Source: Scedosporium boydii (Eukaryota; Ascomycota; Sordariomycetes; Microascales; Microascaceae). Taken from it: a stretch of 64,000 bases of DNA. Where the stretch lies: assembly GCA_002221725.1 (NCBI GenBank), contig NJFT01000127.1:50174-114173 (forward strand). The letters run 5' to 3'. Under the pieces are notes generated by a model. The model worked only from the letters and a program-made list of their open reading frames with translations, was not told the origin of the DNA and did no database searches. A program made the position numbers and the translations under genes. Positions 21,466-34,428 of this stretch are shown here, in pieces. Each line of letters opens with the position of its first letter. Positions within the stretch are counted from its first letter, which is position 1.

Positions 21466-23565
21466 CTAAACAATAGCGGCGTCTTCCTCGTCGCTTGAAT
21501 CGCCGAATATTGCAGTGAAAACTTGCGTGGGAGGGCGGAACACGATTGAATCCTTCATACTGCCAGGGGCGTCGGCCACAGACTGACTGACACTTGGTGC
21601 CGAGGATGGCTTAGCGGCCATCATGGCACCGGGGCTCAGCTTTTGGGCTCGAGACTCGGGGGTATTGTCCTTGGTTTCGGTTGGTGGTTTCACATTGAAA
21701 CGTTTACACAGTAATTGCTGGGGGGTGAATAACGCTCGAGACCGAGTTGCGATACCAAACATACCTCGTTTAGCTGCCTCGAGGGCCGTATCCTGTAAAT
21801 CAACTTCAGTCCCTTGCGATGGGTTCGTTGACTGACTTGCCGAAGTCGGGGCAGATACTGATGAGGCCGTGAAGCGCGAGGCTATGGGGCCGACCATGGG
21901 CTTGAATATTTCCGCACACTTTGCGAACTCTTCCAGTTCTTGTGCGAAGTCTACCTGACTCATGTCCTCTGGTCTGGAGGGCATTTCCGCGAGAAGCCCG
22001 CAACTGTAGGCAAGGAATTGATGATACCTTGCCCGCTTCCCAGGGTTGGACATATACGGGCCACTCCCCACCCGATCCCTGGCGAGAGCAGCCCTAGCTA
22101 CCTCCTGGCTAAGATGAGGTGTACACCTTCTCGCAGGTGGCGACTTCTCCCGCAGGACGTGATTCGCTTGGGTCCTAGGGAGCACCTCGCCTGCTGCTGG
22201 TAGGTCTCTATTCTTCGTTATGGCGACGAGTCTGTCTCTGGTAGCAGCGGTCATGAAGTCGAAGACGGATCTGCCAGGAAGCCGCGACTCTCCCAGCATC
22301 TGTGCTCTGGCGTTGGAATCGCGAGGCGTCGAAAATGGGGGATCGGAAGAAGGAAGTGGCCGAGCAGAGTACGGTTGCGCCACCGCCCACTGGGTGGCGT
22401 CCCATGACTTTGGAATAATTAGGGGTTGCGGGTAGTGGAATGGGGGGGGGGGATAGTTCGTGTCCGAGGACTCCGATGGTCGGAAGATGAAACCTGTCAA
22501 CGGCGACAGCCCATCATGACCCGCCACTTTGATAGACTTGCTGGTCGTGTTTATATGGGCATGGTGTAATGCCCGGCCTTTCAATGGGTATTTCTTTGGA
22601 ACTCGCTTCCCCCGGTTTCTGCCAGAAAACACTAACCTGGGGCCAATATCCTCGTGTTCCGATTCACTATCGTCTAAGATACCTGTCCCAATGCCGCCCC
22701 GGCCGAAGAACGTGTCACCAGGCGCCTTTTGCACGAAGGCAGTAGGACTAAATAAACTTTCGTCCTCAATCCGGGTTACTCTCTGGCCGCGACGGAGAGG
22801 TATGTGCGAGCTTGGTGATAATATATCGGTATGAGTTCCATGGCCGACACCGCTGCGGTCCGGCTTTCTGTATGATGAGACGGGGGAAATATCCTTGGGC
22901 GAGAAAAGGTAGGTATCGGAGACTCCCCGAGGGAGAATATTGCTGCTAGATCCGTCCAGACCAAGATAAACTTTCCTACGAACCTTCGGTCCAACGCCTT
23001 GACCTTCCTTCCATCCCATTTTCCCTAAAAGAACGGCGCCCATCGAATCATTATTTCCTCTGAGAAGACCCACAAGACCACGCCGTGGTGTTCTGGAATG
23101 GCTTTCTTGTCCAACCCCGTTAAATGCTTCAGCTGTACGAAGCTGCTGGGCTTCTTCGGCTTCGGCAAGATCCTCCTCGTCCATAAAATCCTCGGGAGCT
23201 TTCGGGAGCGCCTTCAAAGAATCGCTATGACGGTTGGTGCGGCTCGAAATGAACTGAGAAGGAGCCCATCCTTCTCTTGAACCGACGGTGTTATAGAATC
23301 TGCATGAGTTGAGTCAGAATAGGAACAGAACTGTTTAATACATCTTGACAAAAGGGCAAAACACTCACCCTGCACTCCACCCGCCCCGGAAGGCACCGTG
23401 AAGGCGCTTTCTACCACGGTCGTCTCTCACTTCCTGCTTGTACAAGGGTATGTACTTTCCATGGTCACTGAGCGTGTCGCGAGTTTGCGTTCCATACCAG
23501 ACGAACGGAGCTCTGTCATCTTTCCCATTCGATTCGAATACTGTGCGAGGACGTTTCAGAGACAT
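21466..23565 (-). CDS. G-patch protein, GPATCH1 homologue
   Basis: GPATCH1-type proteins are nuclear and associated with spliceosomes; G-patches activate DEAH helicases. Exons: 23565-23369 and 23299-21466; the intron begins GTGAGT and ends GCAG. The product is 676 aa. The N-terminus has the conserved DUF1604-like block: F-V-W-Y-G-T, then W/Y-K-Q-E-V-R-D, R-K-R-L-H-G-A-F, F-Y-N-T-V-G-S and E-G-W-A-P-S-Q-F. Next come P-E-D-F-M-D-E-E-D-L and, at about residues 145-195, a G-patch (M-G-A-V-L-L-G-K-M-G-W-K-E-G-Q-G-V-G-P). The rest is low-complexity and ends with an acidic D-S-S-D-E-E-D tail. The ATG at 23565 was chosen because conservation starts soon after it; an in-frame ATG further upstream at 23691 is less likely. 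Confidence 0.87.
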
Positions 23566-24029
23566 AGAAACAGAATAATTTGGAGGTGTGATTATATCAT
23601 GGCAAGAAGCAAATGGGATCTCAGTTGAGAGATATGGAGAGAAATGGTAATAATACCCGCTTGCCACCTTCGATATAGTGAAATAATGCATTAATGAATA
23701 ACCATTACAAGCTTAATTATGCAATTATGCAATTTTGACGAACGCCACTCCACGAAGGTGCCTTCCCTGTTGTATTGGTTGGCTCTCCCAACAGCCCTTC
23801 CTCCCTGCCCAAGTGTAATAATTGATGCTTCATTGTCAAGAGCCAGTGTGGCTTGAAATTGGCCTAAAGCGCAAGACTATTATTACAACTGAATCCAGGA
23901 GTTCTTGACTCGTCTAGTTCTATTTTGAGCTTCAACGCCAGGCCAGCTGGTGGTATCCATCAGTTACCGAGGACAGGCTACCAGTAATTTCTCTCAGTTG
24001 CCTCCTTTACTGCACACCTACAGGCCACA
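23566..24029. promoter_or_regulatory. Divergent promoter region, G-patch gene and kin1
   Basis: 464 bp between two genes pointing away from each other; both promoters must lie here or in the first exons. An AATTATGCAATTATGCAATT tandem sits near 23716-23736. No other element stood out. Confidence 0.4.
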
Positions 24030-27000
24030 ATGAACAGTTCGGCGCCTCAGAGAATTGACCTCGCACGGACAAGTTCCTTACGGACTCATCCGCCGCCACC
24101 CTCCAACGAGAATGCCCTCCCGTCCTCAACGCCCGTCCACCATACGCGACAGAAGCCAGCACAGCGTCCTTTCCCGGAGAGTAATGACTTAGAGACCAAT
24201 TTTGAGCCGCGGCTGCATCATCACAGGCGTTCGGACGTTGGCAATCGCCAAAGCCCACAGAGCCCACCATCACTTCGCCCCGAGACGTCACAGCCTAATC
24301 GACGAAGCAGTACCCGATCAACTCACGCACCCCATCAACACCATCTACGTCCGCCAGCCGACATGGTTGCGAGTGCAGGGCTATCCAATGATGCAGGATC
24401 CGGCCCTAACGCTCATGCATCGGACACCCGACATCCTGCATCATCTGCGAAACACAGCCGATCTAGGACCACGATCCCTACCCAGTCGGGGAAGTGGATT
24501 CTAGGCAAAACCATCGGGGCTGGTAGCATGGGAAAAGTCAAGTTGGCCCGAAAAGAAGACGGGACGGAACAGGTTTGTGCCCCTTCTAGGACGTCGTTGC
24601 TCTAACACATTCGTGCGAACATGCGATAACCGTTTCTTACTAGGCGGCCTGCAAAATCATTCCGAGAGGCTCAACTGATGAAGGCCACCAGAGCCGAGCA
24701 GACAAGGAACGGGCCGATCACTCAAAAGAAATTAGAACTGCCCGAGAGGCTGCAATCGGAACGCTGCTTAATCACCCCCACATCTGTGGCTTACGGGACG
24801 TTGTTCGGACGAATTACCACTGGTATATGCTCTTCGAATTCGTCAACGGTGGGCAGATGCTGGACTACATAATATCTCATGGAAAGCTAAAGGAAAAGCA
24901 AGCCCGGAAGTTCAGCCGACAGATTGCTAGCGCACTTGACTACTGCCACCGCAATAGTATTGTGCACCGAGATTTGAAGATTGAGAACATTCTGATCAGC
25001 AAGACTGGCGATATTAAAATTATCGACTTCGGCCTTAGCAACCTCTTCTCTCCAAGGTCTCACCTCAAGACGTTCTGTGGAAGCCTTTATTTTGCTGCCC
25101 CGGAGTTGCTCCAGGCGCGTGCCTACACGGGCCCTGAAGTCGATGTTTGGAGCTTTGGCATTGTGCTCTATGTCCTTGTCTGTGGCAAGGTCCCATTTGA
25201 TGACCAAAGCATGCCCGCTTTACATGCAAAGATCAAGAAGGGTGCTGTTGATTATCCTTCCTGGCTTTCCTCCGGTATTACTCCCTGGTTTTAAGACATC
25301 CCTCATCCCGTTTTGTTAGCTGACTGTCAACAGACTGCAAGCACTTGATGTCGCGAATGCTCGTCACGGACCCTCGGCAGAGAGCGACCATGCACGAGGT
25401 GCTCAACCATGCTTGGATGACGAAAGGATATCCTGGGCCTCCAGACAATTACTTGCCGCCTCGGGAGCCCTTGAGTCTGCCCCTCGACCAAGACATTATA
25501 AACGCCATGACGGGATTCAATTTCGGTTCCCCAGAATCGATCAGAAGCCAGTTGACTAGGACGATAGAGTCCGAAGAATACCAACGCGCCATTCGTCTAT
25601 ACCAGCGTGATAAGGAGCTGCCCCAACCCTCCAAAGACATCGAAAAGAAACGTGGGTTCGGATTCGACTTCTACCGACGCCGGAATTCTGGGAATAGTCG
25701 AGATACCCTGTCCACGCCGAGTTCGGAGGTTTTACATCTCGGCAACGATCCACTTAATGCTTTCAGCCCTCTAATCTCGATCTATTACCTTGTCCGCGAG
25801 CGAAAAGAACGAGAGCGTATTGTCACAACATCACACCCGGCATCACCCACAAACCATAAAGAGCCCGACGCAGTACCGGAAATCGCACCCCCCCAGGAAG
25901 CGCACACAAATACGGCCGCTTATGAAATGCCCGGCGAGAAATCGACTGGCGGTCGCTCACGACCACGGGCCCGCACCCATGGTGAGGATGAAATACCTGA
26001 GGCAATGCGCAAGATTGCTCTATCCCCAACAAATACCCAGCCACCAGATTCTCGGCTTGATGTGCCTCAGCGGAAGGAAGGAACTGCTGCCGGTCTATTG
26101 CGACGATTTAGTACCAGAAAGAAGAGAGAGCCCGAGCGACTAGATAAAGATCGCTCTCACCCTCCAGTCGTACAGGTTCACTCTCCAATCGATGTGGAAT
26201 CACCCCCGACGCCTCGCAAGAGCTTTAGTATTCGCAGAAGCAGGAGGGATCGTGAGGATTATGCCGGTCTTCGCACAGGTGGGAGCCAGCCACATCATAG
26301 CGATCTATTAAGTCCCCCGGCCTCCTCCGGCGGCGGAAGTCGTCATGCAAGGTTGGGCCTGGGTCGATCCACCAGCGTCAACTCTGCAGACTTACGACGG
26401 AGGGGATCAGCCCGAATTTCAAAGGATCCGCCACTAACAAGTGGATCGGACCAATCTGCTGGATATGACCGCGGTCCGTCGGAGCGCGGTCCAGACCTTA
26501 AACCAAGGTCCTCTTCCGTACGCGCGAAATCCCTTGGCCATGCCAGACGTGAAAGTATCCAGCGGAGAAGACTCCTTCGAGAAGAGGCTAGGGAAGCCAA
26601 CGTTCCGGAGGAAACAGACCAAGATCACGGCGAGCAAAGTGGTCTTTCAACCGATAGGCTTGACAGTTCAGACCTCGCTAAGCCAGTCTTTTTGAAGGGG
26701 TTGTTCAGTGTGTCAACGACATCTCCGAAATCCGTGCCAGAAATACGGGCCGAACTCAAGAGAGTCCTTAGTCAGTTGGGCGTTGATTATGCGGAAATCA
26801 GGGGCGGGTTCAGCTGTCGCCATACTCCGAGCATTGACCTGAGAAAGGTCGTTGACCAACCAGCAAGCCCACCCATTCACACTCCAGGTCATAAGAGACG
26901 GTTTAGTTTTGGAGGTCTGATAGGGGGCATCGACAAGGACCGAGAGGAGATGCGTGAATTCGACCGTCCCCCAGTGACACCAAAAACACCAAATAAAGGC

Positions 27001-27264
27001 GCAACCGACGCCGTGTCCTCTAATTCTGATATTTCCGAGGGGAGTGGCCCGCCGGACCATGGTTTTGGAACACGGCGGGCAGCTGGCGAAACAACAACCC
27101 AGGTTCAAAGTGACCTTGGCGGCAGCATGATCCTGGAATTCGAAATTTTTATTGTCAAGGTGCCGCTGCTATCCCTTCACGGAATCCAGTTTAAGCGCAT
27201 AGCCGGAAATACCTGGCAATACAAGAGTATGGCAGACCAGATACTCAGGGAGATCAGACTTTGA
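24030..27264 (+). CDS. kin1: Kin1-type Ser/Thr protein kinase with KA1 domain
   Basis: A PAR-1/MARK-family kinase that in fungi acts in cell polarity, exocytosis and cell-wall growth at the cortex. Exons: 24030-24572, 24644-25274, 25334-27264; phases agree and the product is 1034 aa. After a Pro/Ser/His-rich N-terminus, the kinase domain starts near residue 155. It has a glycine loop G-A-G-S-M-G (~163-168), catalytic Lys in A-C-K-I-I (~185), H-R-D-L-K (~288) and D-F-G (~309). An A-P-E-L motif and a UBA-like region follow. A long Ser/Arg/Pro-rich linker leads to a C-terminal KA1 domain ([13 protein letters not shown], then a basic-hydrophobic end), which binds acidic phospholipids in this family. 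Kinase plus KA1 plus length identify Kin1/Kin2. All catalytic residues appear intact. Confidence 0.92.
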
Positions 27265-27927
27265 ATTCCTGTCTTCTCCTCATCTTGGAAGTCCCGCAAG
27301 CCTAACTTTTCGCGGCTACTGGGGTGAAGCGACGTGTAATCAGGGGGGTCATGAATGACATGACGGAAACGGCATTACTTGTTCGATGAAGCAATCTTTA
27401 GCCATGGGGCTTATCCTACTGGCGCACATGTTTACTTATTATAGGGGTCGTCGGGGCTTGGAAGCCAAGGGAAAACGAACAGGCATGCTTCATTTATTTA
27501 TCGTAATATTTCTGGACCTGGAGACATGCGTCTCCTCGAAATACACACTCCAACCATGCGTGTAATTTTGGTATTTTCTGTCGAGCCAGCGTGATCGAGT
27601 TTAGCCGATAATTAACCATATATTCCTGAAACCCCAGGTTCGGGTCCCATCGAAAGCACTACTCATCCTCATCAACCCGTTCGCTTTCCTGACACCTAAG
27701 CGACGCCAAACTCTCAATAAAAATTCTTTCCTCTCTCTTTCACGAATCGAATCACGGTAGCGTTTAAGCGAAGGCCCCGCCAACAACGCCGAGCTCCGAT
27801 ACCCAGCCCTCTCAGAACCTCAGCGTCGCAGATAGGTCACCCCCTCCACACGACAAGCGACAAGCTCGCACGGATGTAGGCCCCGAGGAATGGTTTGGAG
27901 AAAACAGCAGCCTCGCCAACATTGAAA
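27265..27927. promoter_or_regulatory. Spacer holding the caf40 promoter and leader
   Basis: 663 bp with no conserved ORF. The start codon of caf40 is taken at 27928; an earlier out-of-frame ATG at 27890 would make a short upstream frame. CA- and CT-rich stretches precede the start. Confidence 0.4.
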
Positions 27928-29178
27928 ATGATGCCAGCACACGTCTACGGGCACCACCAGCTGTACCCCCATGGGGATGCCCCCTGGTTGCAAACCACGC
28001 AGCAACACCAGGCCGCGGCTGTTTCTGCAGCCCAGCAACAGCACTACAGTCGGATCCCCACTATACACAACTCATTGGGCGGGCTATCCGCATCCCATGG
28101 TCACGATACAGGTCATGAGCCGTTGATCTCGGAAGATAATCGAAGGACAATGGCTTATATCGCGGATCTGCTCAATGAGAATACAAGGGAGGCCGCCCTC
28201 CTTGAGCTAAGCAAGAAGCGGGAACAGGTGCCCGAACTTGCGCTTATTCTATGGCATTCCTTCGGTTAGTGGCCATCTAGGAATGCAACTTTTATTTAAT
28301 TCTTGCTAATGCCTTTTCTCAGGAGTGATGACATCTTTGCTACAGGAAATTATTTCTGTCTACACGCTTCTCAACCCGTCTCAGCTCACCGCCGCTGCGT
28401 CAAACCGTGTTTGTAACGCCTTGGCTCTTCTTCAATGTGTTGCCTCACACAACGAGACCCGCACCCTTTTCCTCAACGGTAGGCGTCTTGCTCTGAATTC
28501 CAATCTGGTAATTTGCTTGTGTTTTACTCGTGTCTAACGGCCACAGCTCATATCCCTCTCTTTCTGTATCCCTTCTTGAACACGACATCAAAATCAAGGC
28601 CCTTCGAATACCTTCGACTAACCTCTCTCGGTGTCATTGGGGCCCTCGTTAAAAACGACTCCACAGAAGTCATTAATTTCCTTCTCACGACGGAAATAAT
28701 CCCCCTTTGCCTCCGTATCATGGAGACGGGTTCGGAACTCAGCAAGACAGTGGCTATTTTCATTGTCCAGAAGATTCTACTCGACGACAATGGCCTCAAC
28801 TACATATGCGCAACATACGAACGTTTTTACGCGGTTGGCACTGTCTTGAGCAACATGGTCAACCAACTTGTTGAGCAGCAAACCGCTCGACTTCTGAAGC
28901 ATGTCGTCCGCTGTTTTCTTCGGTATGGTGTATTCCAGTCTTGGCCTCCCTCAATACCAATGCTTCAGTTCGCTTACATCCATTCGTGTTCTAGACTGAG
29001 TGATAATGCTCGAGCACGAGAGGCTCTAAGACAATGTCTCCCAGAACCCCTTCGGGATGCAACATTCTCGTCGGTTCTCCGAGATGACGCCGCGACAAAA
29101 AGGTGCCTTGCGCAACTCCTTATCAACCTTTCGGACAATGTCGTTGATCATGGCAGTGGGAATCACCCGGGCCTCTAG
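27928..29178 (+). CDS. caf40: Caf40/Rcd1 (CNOT9), CCR4-NOT complex subunit
   Basis: Caf40 is the armadillo-repeat subunit of CCR4-NOT, the main cytoplasmic deadenylase. Exons: 27928-28264, 28323-28478, 28547-28922, 28995-29178, giving 350 aa. A Gln/His-rich N-terminus is followed by the highly conserved Rcd1 core. Examples are [50 protein letters not shown] and [12 protein letters not shown]. The last intron (28923-28994) is 72 nt long and has no stop in frame, so retaining it would add 24 residues. Family conservation (R-C-F-L-R joined to L-S-D-N) shows that removal is the normal form. Confidence 0.93.
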
Positions 29179-32100
29179 CTGTACGTCCTCAGTGCAGCAT
29201 TCCCATTGTCTCACTTGGGGAGCTTTGCATAAACAGTCGAATATCTCAGGGTTCAGGGCGTCCGTCCCTACTTCAACAAAAACAAGCAACATTCATGCAC
29301 CTTGCACTACACTATACCCCCTCCTCCCCCTCTTACGCTTCTATGCTTCCCGCAGGTCGGTCCTCGCTATATCTCACATGCAACAGATGTGAAGGTGGAG
29401 ACAAGTGAAAATCTCAATAGTGACTGATATCTGAGCATGTTAGATAGGAGGGGTTGATGAGAAGTACCTCGTCGATATCATATCCATCTGGAGAGCACTG
29501 CCCTCCTTGGCCCTCGGCAATTTGTCTTCATTCCTATAGTCGCACGTCGCTTTGGGCATAACGAATACATTATACCCCCTGTACTGTAGATTAAAAGAGA
29601 AGAAAAAAAAAGAATAAAATAATGACATATCTTCTTTCCTCGCTCCGAATCACAGGTTTCACGCCAAGCTACTTGTGGGCTTGCTCATATGCTCAGTGTG
29701 TTACTTTGAATCAGCATGGCACGCCATTAGTAAGTGGCCCTGTCGTCCAGTGGAACTGAGAGGCTGCCTTCACGATCTTCTCCCATAATACATAGGTATT
29801 CTGCCTTCGAATTAACCATGGTGAGTTGGCGACTTAAGGTTACCATTGTGGCAGTGAATGTTCCAGGTCGCCACCGACCTCGACGCGGCAAAGGATACTG
29901 ATTTATTTGCATCTCATAGGGCTAGGGGAGTGCTTGTCGAATGTTGCATACATGAGCTGATGCAAGTCTGCTTGCCAATTGAGAAAATAGCGGAGGATTG
30001 GTAATTGGATGCATTTTGCGTGCTCCAATGAAGATGCAGGAGAGGGAGGTGAAGACCTTGGTGCCATTGTCAACATCAGCCCTACCAGGAAAAGACAAAT
30101 CCGCCGTTTTGCCAAACAATAGTGACTTTCTCCAGCCAAAAACAGCGGTGGCAGGCGGCAGGCGATACACAGGTACCATAAATGCTGTGGAGTACTAGTA
30201 CTAGTACGCTCATGCACCACGAGTTATGGAACTCTAAAAGCGTACAAGTACAAAGTCGTGTACGAAGTACATGAGCAGCACCGTGCGTCGTCATCCTTTG
30301 ATGCAAGGCCTTGATAGGTCAGCCCTATACGAGCAAGATGTTAATTACACTATACTTATGAAGTACCTGTGTACCTGTGTACAATTACGGCCGTACACTT
30401 CAGAATGACAAATGGATTGTCGCGCCGCGAAGTCCTAATATAGTTGTCGAAGTACTTTTGTACCAATCTCCAGGGTACCTCAGTACATTTTTTGTGGACC
30501 TTTCCTCGACGACAACGGGTAAAACTGTAATAAAAGCTTCAAAAGTTCCGCCTCTGCTCTCCACTAGTATGTACTTCGTACCTGTACTACCTCGACTTGC
30601 TCGTTTCCATGCCTAGGCGTATTATCAACGGCGGAATTCGACACATTCTCGTTCATCAGTAAATTACAGGCCGAGCCTTGCAAACTGCATTCACATCCTG
30701 TCCACTCGGTCCAGAACCGCCTAGTTTCTCGAAATACCCTTCCTGTCTCGCCCTCTGCTCGGAGGGCAAGTCCGGCAGGTGGGTTGAAGGCGGTTACGAA
30801 CAGTTAGCACCGCTTCCCAATCCACAAGCCCATAACAGCGTTCCCTTCACATCATCCAGCACCGTGGGTGTGGGTGAGGTCCAGGCTCCGAGGAAACGTG
30901 CCTCGAACGAAGTATGATGCTCGCCTATCTTCACATCGGCGCAACTGAAGAAATCAGGACGCAGGTTCGGGTGGCTTCATGTACGCTGCAGGGTGGTACA
31001 CCTTGCCGTTTTCCTTCAGGCCAAGGCAGGTAAAAACGTCAACTGGTTCTTCCTGTCAGCACCTTAACACGCCTGGCTGGACTGTGCACCACGCGGCGAA
31101 GGCCAATGCCGATTGCATCCATGGACCTGGAAACTTCTCTCTAGGAGAAAGGATGCTTCCTTGCGAGATGAGCATAGCCCCGAAACAAATTTAGCAATCA
31201 AATAACTGTGGAGTACTACTACGAAGTACTTTGTACTCCGCAATGGTCCTGCCCCTATCTTCGAAGCCAGTCGAAGGAGGATGGCAGGGCTGAATAGCCA
31301 CACTGGTGTATGTGTAATAACCCCGCTTCCTTCAAAGTACGGGCACCATTCTTGAGATTTGTGAAAGGGTACGGTACTACTGCAGAGCACCAGTACTGGC
31401 GAGTCCCCAGAACTCGGTCCTATTCTTCGAGGACTTCCTGATTCGTAATTTTGTCCGATCCCATTGTGGCTGGACGAGCCCCTTGATAGGAGCACTTACG
31501 AGGGAATCAACGGTGTGGGGTCCTTCGAAAGTACTCTCGGTGTACTACTTCGTCGCACATGTAGAAGAAGTACTGCGGAGTACCGCCTCCTTTCCTTTTC
31601 CTCGAGCGAGGACGTTGTGTGTACGCATTGTCGTATTCGTCCATATACTCCCACACAAATGCCACGTCGGTTGGTTTTACTATTAAGATTAGTACTTCGT
31701 TCTTCGTCCTCCCAGCCCACTTCGCAGGTTCTCAATTCGCGAACCGCAACAGCGCCTCCATCCCATTGGTCAGGAGTCCGAGGGCGTCTGTGCATGGGCT
31801 GGCCCGGGTCCTTCGTGACCCAGCACTGCCACCTAATAATACAAGTAAGTTTATCTGGGGAGCACGGACGACGAAAGCGGGAATTAACCAGGAGCCGCAA
31901 TCCCCGTCAGCCAAACGTCGTCCAAAGGAAAAGGAGAAGGAGACTCGAAGCACAAAGAGAAAGGGCAAGAAAACAAGACTGAAGGCTTCCCAAGTAAACT
32001 ACTCGGTAGTGCCGCGTGCGAAGCACCCGTGGAGTATTTGATTGATGACGCTACACTTTGGATGTCGTGACCACCTGAAGGAAAGTACTTCGTCCACATC

Positions 32101-33380
32101 AATGGGGTACTTTTTAACAACTGGCTTGATAATTATATAATTATACCCTCCTTGCACTGCTCCAAGTGTCGCTTCTGAAATTCGTCGGCCAATCACGCCG
32201 CCCACTGGCTTATCTACCGCTTCCAGGGGTCGGCCGCCACCACCTCCTCATTCGGTCATTTTCTTTTAGACACACCTCCACAGCCCTACGAGGCACAAGC
32301 CTCCTCATCAAGCACAAGGACGGACGATTTGCGTTCGCTGAGCTTCCCACCAGCTTCGCGACCTCCGGCTCTACGCAAGGACAGGATCTTCTCGGAGCCT
32401 TGACTCGGAGACTTCGACCATCTGCTTTTATCATTTTTCATCCCCGGCGCGGCTGGCTTGTGCGTACTGCGAAGTACAGAGTATTAGAGAGGCAGAGACC
32501 CCTGCCCCGCAGCCAGGCAGTGGCACTTTGCATGTAAAGTAGTACTTCGTACTGGACTTGTTCTTGGTAGGCCCTACTTTGCACTCGGGCGACATCCAGC
32601 CGCGGAGGAACGAAGATCAACCATCAATTTACATTTGCGTGGCATCCTGATCCATTGATTCCGGGCGGAGCGGTCATCCGTCCGGCCACGCCGCCCTTTT
32701 TTTTCACGTCTCTTAAACCGTCAAATGATAGCTATCCGCATGGTGATGTGTGTGTGTCCTCGTTCTCCAACGTTGATGTATTAGCACCGGCGACTTTGCT
32801 GATCCAGACCAACCGAAACCATTCCCCATGTTGCACCCTGTCGTCTGCCCTATGAAGTACTTCGCACTGACCTACCACCGCAGCAGGAGCCCACCCCCCT
32901 CCGTTCCCCCTCACTCCCCTCGACTTCGTACTTCATAACACTTCCGCAAATAGCATCTTTCGGCCGCCACGGCACGTTCGGTTTTCATTCCTCCCATGTT
33001 TGCCGACAGGAGCATGTATACATTCGGAAAGCCCTACGTGAAGGATTGGCTTCCTTGGAGCGATTTCCTAGAATGCAGGATGACCTTCCCACCACCCAAT
33101 TATAGCCACACATGCCAGGATCTTTGTTGCATGGGAGAACGAGCGCTATAGGGCCAGAGAGGTGGGGATAGAACGAGGTCGCAGGACATAAAGATGCGGG
33201 CGGCTCTCCCCTCGGCGAACCTTGCCGAGATGTGTTATTTAAAGGTCCCGGCTCCAGACTATTTCCCTCTTCTCTCGCTCTGTGGTAGATTTCTCCTGGG
33301 CACCATCTCATCTGTTTGCTGTGTTGAAGACACGTCTTCCTGCCTTCCCTAACCAGCATTACTGTTCCTAATTACTACCA
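29179..33380. other. 4.2-kb gene-poor region with many GTACTTCGTAC-like motifs
   Basis: I found no conserved protein on either strand; the open frames present are short, overlapping and uncharacteristic. The motif TACGAAGTAC/GTACTTCGTA recurs: 30261-30270, 30571-30580, 31220-31230, 32542-32552. Partial forms lie near 31546, 31694, 32083, 32472, 32863 and 32928. The right end is the promoter of the bZIP gene, with a TATA-like TATTTAAA near 33235-33242 and a pyrimidine-rich leader. An RNA gene or long leader cannot be excluded. Confidence 0.5.
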
Positions 33381-34428
33381 ATGTCCGTCGCGATGCCTCA
33401 ACACCAATACTCATATCCTCCGCCTTTGCCGGGCCAGAGGCACTTCCCGGCTAGTCAGCATGGCATGAGCAGTGCCTTTAGCAGTTCGGCAAACCCAGAT
33501 GAGGACTGGACAAAGATATCTGATCTCGCTGAAAGGAGGAGAATTCAAAATCGAATTGCCCAGCGCAATTACCGTATGTCTTCCACTAAACCACCTTGAC
33601 TACCACGCACACACACACCCCTCGACTCTCTCGATTGGCACCCCCTCGAAGAAAGTTGCATCGGCGCTACTAGGTTTCCACTCATACTAACACATCTATC
33701 TTGTGTCTAGGAAAAAAGCTAAAGCAACGACTGGAGGACCTTGAGAGACGGGCCAGTGACGAGAGCCCGGGTGCGGGAAAGCACGGTTCGACGACGAGCG
33801 TGGGGAAACCTCAGAAACGCCAGCAACCTGCTCCTGCAAAGAACCAAAGATCGTCAAGAGCCTCTCAACAAAGTCAACAAAAGCCCACCAGTCGGCATGA
33901 CGATTATCGTGTCCTGCCTGTCTGGGACGGGCGCGCCAGGTCTAATACACCACCCCTTTACCCCAGCTCTCCCTACACGCCATGCAATGAGCCAGTCATG
34001 GCTGCTTTTGTGCCAATTCAATCCTACACGGCCAGCACAGTAGACGCCTATCCAGACTATCTTTCCGGGACCGCATCAACCACTCTCCCATCCATGCCAC
34101 ACGTTGGCGATGACGCAAAACGGGACTTTTATACCCCGGATGATTCGTTTTCTGCGTATAGCAGTTATGGTTTCATCCCGGCCATAGACATCGGCTCCAC
34201 ACTTCATTACGACAGCCCCGGTGCCCATGTATGTTTGAATTCTTAGGTGCCAGCTACTTGCACTCATGTCGACATCTCTCTACAATTTGCTAACAACGTA
34301 CTCAGACCCCACCACTGACCCATTCGTTTGACCACTCGGCGAATTGCTCAGATGCTGGTTACGAATATCCCACGACACCTCTCTCGATGCCCGGATCTCC
34401 GGGTATGGTCCATCATCATGCAGGTTGA
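33381..34428 (+). CDS. Fungal bZIP transcription factor
   Basis: A DNA-binding regulator, presumably nuclear; its target pathway is unknown. Exons: 33381-33573, 33711-34228, 34306-34428; the first intron is 137 nt, donors GTATGT, phases agree, product 277 aa. The basic region (about residues 42-78) reads D-W-T-K-I-S-D-L-A-E-R-R-R-I-Q-N-R-I-A-Q-R-N-Y-style, then R-K-K-L-K-Q-R-L-E-D-L-E. This is the Yap-like fungal group with the N-x-x-A-Q-x-x-Y/F signature and a short or missing leucine zipper. The remainder is Ser/Pro/Tyr-rich, ending in a H-H-H-A-G tail. The intron falls inside the basic region (after R-N-Y), a usual place in this group. It has an unusually long upstream spacer. No Cys-rich domains of the Yap1 type are visible. 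Confidence 0.87.

Noticed and set aside
31464..32041. Overlapping plus-strand frames in three phases
   Set aside because: Composition-driven open frames full of palindrome motifs, with no conserved segment or convincing splice pattern.
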